A stretch of DNA of 12,576 nt from Cyclostephanos tholiformis (Eukaryota; Bacillariophyta; Thalassiosirophyceae; Thalassiosirales; Thalassiosiraceae), in assembly GCA_036939975.1 (NCBI GenBank), contig JALLPB010000839.1, forward strand, positions 1-12,576. Reading direction: 5' to 3'. The first letter of the stretch is position 1, and each line of letters begins with the position of its first letter. This document shows, in pieces, positions 8,067 to 12,576 of this stretch. A model generated the notes under the pieces. The model saw nothing but the letters and a program-made list of their open reading frames with translations. It ran no database searches and was not told where the DNA came from. A program made the position numbers and the translations under genes.

Positions 8067-9104
8067 TCATCTCATCCTCGACGGCGCCGCCCTGCCCCCA
8101 CCGGCCTTCAACAACTTTCTTATTTGATTATCGGCCCGCCTCGCAGATGAACGCGGATCGAATGATGTCTCAATCGTCGACTGCTCCTCCTCCCTCAACG
8201 CGGCATCTTCGCGGGAGGGAGGAGCGGCGGGGGTGACGGAGGCGATCGAATCACCATCGACGGCGGCGGCGTCTACTAACGCCCTCTTCTTTCCCCGCCG
8301 TTCCGAGGATGACGGTCCCACCGTCGAGGAGGAGGATGACGACATTGACGATATGAGACGACGGTCGCTCAACGTAGGCGAATCGACGACTTCGAGGACG
8401 TGACACCCCATCAATAGGTCATACCGCACGAGACAATCGACCATCGTAGTAGTTGCCCCGGGAGCGGATCCTACGTATATGCCCCCCCCGTTCAAGCCCG
8501 TCCTCGATCGTTCTCCCCCGTTCCCCACCACCACGCCGACGACATGGTGCTCATCATCGCATCGCGATGGCAACTCGGATTTCCCCCCCTTCGCCGCGCA
8601 CGAGATCCATCGCAGCGCGCTACTTCCGAGTCGAACGATCATCGTAGCCCCCCCCTCGACGTCGGCGTCGTCATTGGCGATGGCGGAATCCATCGTCTTA
8701 TGGTCGCGGACCACCTCGTCCTTCGACGCGCCAACTCGTTGGGTGGCGACATCGACGACAGACTCCGCCTTCCTCCTCTCCTCGTCGAACCACGATTCGA
8801 GGAATCCTCCATCGTCATCGTCGTCGTCATCTTCATCATCATCATCTTCTTCATCTTCGTCATTGCTCGAAGGAGCTTCGTTAGATGTCTCGTCGGAGCC
8901 TGGGCCGACTGCCGTCGCCCCGTCCATCGAACCCGCACGATATATCGTCGGTGGCGACGACACCCCCGCCCCCTCCGCTCCACCCCCGTCGTCGTCGTCG
9001 TCGTCGCGGTCGTGGTCGTATTCTCCCGGCGATGACGATGCTCCGTCGTCGTTTGCTATGGCGCGCAATTCCTCCTCGTCGAAGATGTCGCTGTTTTCGA
9101 TCAT
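8067..9104 (-). CDS. Acidic Asp/Ser-rich protein of unknown function
   Basis: A single exon of 345 residues that I do not recognise. I start it at the first true ATG (9104-9102), giving MIENSDIFDEEELRAIA. The frame is open further upstream to a TGA at 9207-9209, but only a GTG lies there. It has two acidic tracts (about 30-39 and 81-98, almost pure Asp) and a possible amphipathic segment FLESWFDEERRKAE (101-114). A more ordered, hydrophobic segment follows (about 209-240, from IYVGSAPGA to CHVLEVV), then a Ser run (about 252-260), a basic cluster RRGKKR (269-274) that could be a nuclear localisation signal, and a basic C-terminus (RKLLKAGGGRAAPSRMR). Acid tracts with a basic cluster suggest a nuclear or chromatin-associated protein, but this is only compositional. 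No signal peptide or membrane segment is evident. Confidence 0.6.
   Translation of the reverse strand: MIENSDIFDEEELRAIANDDGASSSPGEYDHDRDDDDDDGGGAEGAGVSSPPTIYRAGSMDGATAVGPGSDETSNEAPSSNDEDEEDDDDEDDDDDDDGGFLESWFDEERRKAESVVDVATQRVGASKDEVVRDHKTMDSAIANDDADVEGGATMIVRLGSSALRWISCAAKGGKSELPSRCDDEHHVVGVVVGNGGERSRTGLNGGGIYVGSAPGATTTMVDCLVRYDLLMGCHVLEVVDSPTLSDRRLISSMSSSSSSTVGPSSSERRGKKRALVDAAAVDGDSIASVTPAAPPSREDAALREEEQSTIETSFDPRSSARRADNQIRKLLKAGGGRAAPSRMR
8811..8863 (-). repeat. GAY/GAR trinucleotide tract encoding poly-Asp/Glu
   Basis: On the minus strand this is a run of GAT, GAC and GAA/GAG codons coding for the acidic tract. A second, shorter GAC tract lies at about 8988-9010 in the same gene. These are likely length-variable microsatellites. 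Confidence 0.75.
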
Positions 9105-9418
9105 AGGGTGACGGACGATGGCGCAGGGTTTGGCAGTCACAGACGAGGATACTATTGATAATGGGATTTTGTGGCGGGACGAGGGGAAAAACCATCTCTC
9201 ACAACATCATAGTATTAGGCCTTTTTCCCAAGCTCCTATTCCACATGATGATGGCAACCGTCCTCTCCTGGTCACCCTCTCCGCCATCCAATCTATTGTT
9301 CCTTCATCTCAATAATTGTCATCTTGCCATTGTCACATCAACTCTAAGCAGTATACCTCCGACAGCCGACAGGCAATTTGATTCCCTCCCCCTTGTCACG
9401 TCACCACGATGTCAATGA
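9105..9418. other. Intergenic, upstream of the acidic protein gene
   Basis: This is presumably the promoter and leader of the minus-strand gene. I see no motif I would defend and no coding frame with recognisable content on either strand. Confidence 0.5.
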
Positions 9419-9688
9419 TGCATCCACATCAGGGCAAAAAATGATACTACGCAGTCGTCTAAAAAGAGGTGCGCAATAAATGACAAGAATTCAGATGAAA
9501 GAGGTGGCCAGTGCAGAAAGTTTTATGAGGATGTTGTAGATGCATGAAAAGCTCTGATTCAGTCATACACAGGTAAGTATATTGATCACCTTGACGTAAA
9601 TAATGGCAATTACCAAAGAGGCTTCATGCAAGGGCTTGTCGGCAATGCATCTAAGGTGGCACGTGTGCTAGACGACTTGATGGCCTAA
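9419..9688 (+). pseudogene. Decayed coding fragment, family not recognised
   Basis: One frame reads for 90 codons with a single internal stop, TGA at 9545-9547, and a final TAA at 9686-9688. The upstream boundary is a TGA at 9416-9418. Its composition is protein-like on both sides of the stop: KFYEDVVDA before it, then KALIQSYTGKYIDHLDV and NYQRGFMQGLVGNASKVARV after it. No ATG opens it, so it is a fragment or an internal exon. The sequence AG|GTAAGT at 9571-9578 would be a good splice donor, so an exon ending there is an alternative. I cannot name a family. Confidence 0.4.
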
Positions 9689-9745
9689 CGTCTAAGATGA
9701 CTTGATGGCCCAATGTCAAAGATGAATTGATGGCCCGACATTCCG
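9671..9745. repeat. 25-bp minisatellite, three units
   Basis: Units begin at 9671, 9696 and 9721 with GACGACTTGATGGCC, GATGACTTGATGGCC and GATGAATTGATGGCC. The second halves vary (TAACGTC, CAATGTC, CGACATT). The array starts within the last codons of the decayed fragment upstream. A related pair with the same period lies at 10372-10421. Confidence 0.75.
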
Positions 9746-9843
9746 AGCTTGGGTCCCTCCTCTGTACGGTGTGTTATTGCGTTCTTTCCCCACATCGACT
9801 TTGGATGACATGCCATTATCATGTCCTATCACGTCCCATGCAA

Positions 9844-10339
9844 TTATGACAACTGGTTCCCCCCCTCCAGCCTTTGTTTGTCAACTGGCCCATTTGCGCT
9901 GATGATTGCGAGTACGACCTCCTCCTTCCTTTCACCCCATTGTAGGATGTCTAGGCCATCCCCCCCCCCTCCTCACCCACAAGGGATGACGCCTCGGGAT
10001 CGATCATTGTCGTCTTCATCGCATTGCATTGGCACATTGTTGGGTCTGCTTGACAGATTCATGGCCTCATTCACCTCAACAGCGAGGAGGAGGTAGCCTG
10101 ATTGTCGACCGTCAGGGTGGAGGATGACTGTATTGACGTGCCGAGTGATGAATGATTTGCGCTGGGAGTCATCAAGAAGAAACCGTGCCACCTGGGCAGC
10201 ATCTGCAACAACAAGGAGGAGGGCTGTGACACTTCATGTTGTTGTCACCCTCCTCAATCACAGGGGGCATGGCAGTGGCGGCGGCAGCAGTGGTGGAGGG
10301 GTTGCGCTTGTTGATGGAGAGGGAAGGAGTGGGTGGCAT
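9844..10339 (-). pseudogene. Decayed minus-strand gene with one frameshift and one premature stop
   Basis: Reading begins at an ATG at 10339 (MPPTPSLSINKRNPSTT, then Ala-rich, then PPVIEEGDNNMK). A one-base offset near 10231 is needed to enter the next frame (VTALLLVVADAAQVARF, then ITRHVNTVILHPDGRQSGY). That frame meets TGA at 9975-9973, then continues in the same frame through four Gly codons (10-base G run) to LDILQWGERKEEVVL and a TAA at 9846-9844, about 165 codons in all. The protein-like composition across both lesions suggests a pseudogene. A second copy of the N-terminus lies at 10992-10927. I recognise no family. Alternatives are a short intron near the offset or a sequencing error. 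Confidence 0.4.
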
Positions 10340-10380
10340 CGGTGACTAGGCAGACATGGAGCAGCCAACAGCAACTTGGC
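10291..10380 (-). repeat. Duplicated segment of about 90 bp, copy A
   Basis: This segment aligns along its length with 10941-11032, in the same orientation and about 650 bp away. On the minus strand both contain a shared leader with CTGCCTAGT followed by ATG CCA and a similar peptide (MPPTPSLSINKRNPS here). It is the 5' end of the decayed gene at 10339-9844. Confidence 0.65.
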
Positions 10381-10421
10381 AGCTCAATGTTTCCCACAAC
10401 TTGGCAGCCTGACGTTCCCCG
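10372..10421. repeat. 25-bp direct repeat, two units, related to the 9671 minisatellite
   Basis: CAACTTGGCAG begins at 10372 and at 10397, exactly 25 bp apart. The downstream parts CTCAATGTTTC and CCTGACGTTCC resemble the variable halves of the 9671-9745 units. A shared pattern of the form ACTTGRYRGCYYRAYGT fits most of the five copies. Confidence 0.6.
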
Positions 10422-10546
10422 CCCATCTCCACCATCCACTGGCACATCAGTAGTATCTTTAACAAGTACCCCTTTTGGAGAAAGTGAGAAAAAACCTACA
10501 TGGGTCTCTGGCTAGAGCTGAGAGGGGGGGGGCATGGTAGACCCAG

Positions 10547-10910
10547 CATTGCCACATTGCCATGCATTTGTGTTGCCCTGACTCGTCAGCTCGCTCCACC
10601 CCAGCATTCCATGTCACCCCGATGCATCGTTGCATTGCTCTGCCTCAGCATTGCTGCTGGCTCATCATCTTATTGTTGCATTGTTGTGTTGTCGTGTCAT
10701 CACATCATCGCATTGTTGCATCATCACATTGTCATGTCATTGCGTTGTCCCATTGTCACATTTTCGCATTGTCTCGTCGTTGCATCTTTGCATTGTTGCA
10801 TCGTCGCATTGTCACATTATCACGTCATTGCATTGTCATGTCATTGGGTCAAATTTCCCCCCTCATTGTCACATCATAGCATCGAGTTGCCAAGCATTGC
10901 TGCCGGTTCA
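10547..10910. repeat. Degenerate 8-bp tandem array (CATTGTCA-type), clean core 10663-10846
   Basis: From 10663 to 10846 the sequence divides into 23 consecutive octamers in register, for example CATCATCG, CATTGTTG, CATTGTCA, TGTCATTG and CATTATCA. The consensus is YRTYRTYR. Similar but out-of-register octamers (for example CATTGCCA twice from 10547) flank the core on both sides. Because 8 is not a multiple of 3 and the unit lacks stop codons, all three forward frames stay open. The Cys/His/Ile/Val-rich peptides they predict are artefacts. On the minus strand the unit reads TGACAATG. Confidence 0.8.
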
Positions 10911-10926
10911 TCATTGCACCCTTGCT

Positions 10927-11032
10927 TTATTGCAATTCGGTGGTGGCAGAGGGATTGCACTTGTCAATTGGGAGGGAAAGAGTGGTTGGCATCAACAACT
11001 AGGCAGATGGGGAGCGGCAAACATCATCTTGG
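10927..11032 (-). repeat. Duplicated segment, copy B, with a truncated copy of the decayed gene start
   Basis: Bases 10941-11032 match copy A. On the minus strand the ATG at 10992 begins MPTTLSLPIDKCNPSATT and the frame ends after 21 codons at TAA (10929-10927). Eleven of the first 17 residues are identical to copy A. Of ten base differences across the first 16 codons, about three are silent, which fits neutral decay. Sequence after the shared part diverges and runs into the octamer array. Confidence 0.6.
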
Positions 11033-11161
11033 TGGAGTTTGTGATGTAAGCAAAAATGAGTTTTGTGTACGCTTTTTTACTAGCATTTTGACCATTTATG
11101 TTAGGCGTACTCTGACAACTGAAACAAATTTTTAGCATTTACTCTCACTCCAAATACCTGA

Positions 11162-11344
11162 CTTCACGCAGGGCAAAAAGGGACAAGGGAATGTGCCCCA
11201 AACAAAGTGAATGGGGACAAGATTCCTCGTGGCCTATATTTCAACAAGATATCATTGGAATTACCTGATCCCATCATCGTAGTGCCATTTGCTGGGCTTT
11301 CCGGAGGAAGTCGAGTGTGTAGAAATGCAATGTTTGTGCTATGA
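11162..11344 (+). other. Possible coding remnant or exon without a start codon
   Basis: A frame of 60 codons is open between TGA at 11159-11161 and TGA at 11342-11344. It reads with protein-like composition (GLYFNKISLELPDPIIVVP, then FAGLSGGSRVCRN). It has no early ATG. A CAG after a short pyrimidine-containing stretch precedes it at 11169-11171, which could be a splice acceptor. The length alone is not significant and no family is recognised. Confidence 0.2.
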
Positions 11345-11550
11345 GAGATGGTTTTTCACTCGTATCATTACCTCATACTATCCTTAGGTATTAGATGCAG
11401 AATATATATAATATCAATACTATCTCCTTACTGTTAAAGATAAAGGATGCGATCTTGTCCACAAAGGTGCAAAGGTTTATTTCAATATTTGTACTATTCC
11501 TACAGTAGCCTCTATGGTATGTATCAACGAACCTAACTACTTTTCGAAAA

Positions 11551-11566
11551 AGAGAGAGAGAGAGAG
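11551..11566. repeat. (AG)8 microsatellite
   Basis: Eight AG dinucleotides in a row, flanked on each side by TTCGAAAAA. Confidence 0.85.
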
Positions 11567-11649
11567 GAAAATTCGAAAAAGGGGGGAAGCAAAAAGACGC
11601 CGCCCGCGAAACTCATCTCGTAGGATCGACGTAGGAATAGTACGAATAT

Positions 11650-11862
11650 TTAGTTTTCGGGCCAAAAGTTTGTGACCAAACGTGTTCCGCTCTTCAGAAA
11701 AACACTGTCACTTTTGACCCATTTATCGCAAATACTTAAGGTGGGACCATCATAAACTAATACCATAGCTGTCACGGGGGCGATCTCAGCTTTCCAACAG
11801 TATTTAGATCCGGGGGTATCGTACAGTTCTACAGAAATAAAAATACGTACACGTACGAACAA
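11650..11862 (-). other. Small open frame, possible terminal exon
   Basis: The frame is open for about 70 codons and ends at TAA (11652-11650). It has no initiating ATG near its beginning; the first in-frame ATG is about half-way along. A pyrimidine-rich stretch followed by TAG (TTTTTATTTCTGTAG on the minus strand) comes shortly after the frame opens and resembles a splice acceptor. This would give a last exon beginning ELYDTPGSKYCWKAE and ending TRLVTNFWPEN. No homologous family comes to mind and no upstream exon is evident. Confidence 0.2.
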
Positions 11863-12073
11863 GATTTAATGACCAGGATATTGACCATAAACCCATCAGG
11901 AGATAATGAGCTGCAGTAAGTTTCATATGTCGACTCAAGTATGTAAAAAATGCAAAATTTTATGCTAAATCTTATAGTTGCATTGGGGTTTTCTAAAAAC
12001 TATTGCATTGTGTTGCAATTTAATTTTTCTTATTTTTAATTTTCTGACAAATTTAGTTAGATTTAGTGTCTGT

Positions 12074-12107
12074 TTCTTAACCCCCGGTGCTTCTTATCCC
12101 CCGGCCT
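12074..12107. repeat. 17-bp tandem duplication
   Basis: TTCTTAACCCCCGGTGC is followed directly by TTCTTATCCCCCGGCCT, two units in register with three differences. Confidence 0.6.
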
Positions 12108-12481
12108 ACACGGTAGTGCTAAGCCCACATCCTTGATGTTAAGACCACAACTTCCTACTATGTACCTTTGTATTAAGGGTTATGTTCAAAATTCAACCAA
12201 AGTATTATGTGCATAATCCCACAATTGTCTGGGATGATGGACAGACTGGTATGGTGATCAAGGAATAAGGGTGGCTTATTCCATCTGGGGTCGACAGCAC
12301 CATGCTCCGCTGTTTGTTCTGCTGTTTGTCAGGTTAGTAGCAATAGATTAAGCAGCAACAATGAAGAACAAAGGTATATATTTTTATCCCTTGCATAGAA
12401 GGCAAGTGCAAGAAAAAACAAGTGATAGCAAATGCAATACAACCCAATACCCATTAACCCTCCCAGCTGGCGCATAAATCC

Positions 12482-12576
12482 ATGATCATCAAGGCTAAAA
12501 GAAGCATTAGACGAGATAACAAATGGACCGCCGAGGAGGGACGATTAGCGGACAAGATTGTTCCGTTTTGCAAACT
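12482..12576 (+). CDS. 5' end of a gene with a basic N-terminus and a WTAEE motif (partial)
   Basis: Thirty-one codons are present before the window ends. The ATG at 12482 is the first in its frame after a TAA at 12455-12457. The peptide is basic (KAKRSIRRDNK) and then reads WTAEEGRLADKIVPFCK. A Trp-Thr-x-Glu-Glu followed by an amphipathic helix is typical of the start of Myb/SANT-like helices. It is also like a diatom-abundant group whose members, as I recall, begin (K/R)WT.EE..YA..LI..F and continue to an ISKKF motif. The conserved remainder lies outside the window, so the family is not settled. Confidence 0.4.
   Translation, partial: MIIKAKRSIRRDNKWTAEEGRLADKIVPFCK

Larger units (their letters stand above)
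11345..12481. other. AT-rich intergenic stretch
   Basis: I see no clear gene. The stretch holds an (AG)8 microsatellite (11551-11566) between two TTCGAAAAA copies, an open frame of about 70 codons on the minus strand (11862-11650), and a 17-bp tandem duplication (12074-12107). The final few hundred bases presumably include the promoter of the gene that starts at 12482. Confidence 0.5.

Noticed and set aside
9105..9140. A 12-residue longer start for the acidic protein at 9140
   Set aside because: The codon at 9140-9138 is GTG, not ATG. The first ATG in frame is at 9104.
10500..11135. Cys/His/Ile/Val-rich proteins in all three forward frames, up to 211 codons
   Set aside because: They are produced by the stop-free 8-bp repeat, and no selection on any single frame is visible.

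Overview
This is a eukaryotic nuclear window, most likely from a diatom. The evidence is a gene with the DUF6824-type domain, which I know mainly from diatoms, together with compact genes of one or two exons, GT-AG introns, GC-rich coding sequence and AT-rich intergenic DNA. A nuclear gene for the mitochondrial ATP synthase alpha subunit with a presequence confirms a eukaryote. The species cannot be read from the sequence.

Layout: bases 1-872 are an AT-rich repeat field. It has eight ACCGGT cores and a tandem array with a 63-bp period, one unit of which can fold into a hairpin. A two-exon S28-family serine carboxypeptidase (1573-3434, +) faces a single-exon DUF6824 protein gene (4664-3618, -), with 183 bp between their stops. 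A 964-bp divergent intergenic region separates that gene from the two-exon ATP synthase alpha gene (5629-7735, +). This in turn converges on an unrecognised acidic, Asp-tract protein gene (9104-8067, -).

From about 9.1 kb to 12.48 kb I see no intact gene. The stretch holds decayed coding fragments (9419-9688, +; 10339-9844, -), a 25-bp minisatellite family at two places, a duplicated segment of about 90 bp that carries the same start codon and N-terminus twice on the minus strand, and an array of a degenerate 8-bp unit (clean core 10663-10846). The last 95 bases begin a new gene (12482 onward, +) with a short Trp-Thr-x-Glu-Glu motif.

The intact genes do not form a pathway: a secretory or vacuolar peptidase, a putative regulator, a respiratory enzyme subunit and an unknown acidic protein. 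I see no CRISPR array, intact mobile element or obvious new multi-gene system. The most notable material is the repeat and relic region on the right, the hairpin tandem repeat on the left, and the 9-bp direct repeat spanning both splice sites of the ATP synthase intron.
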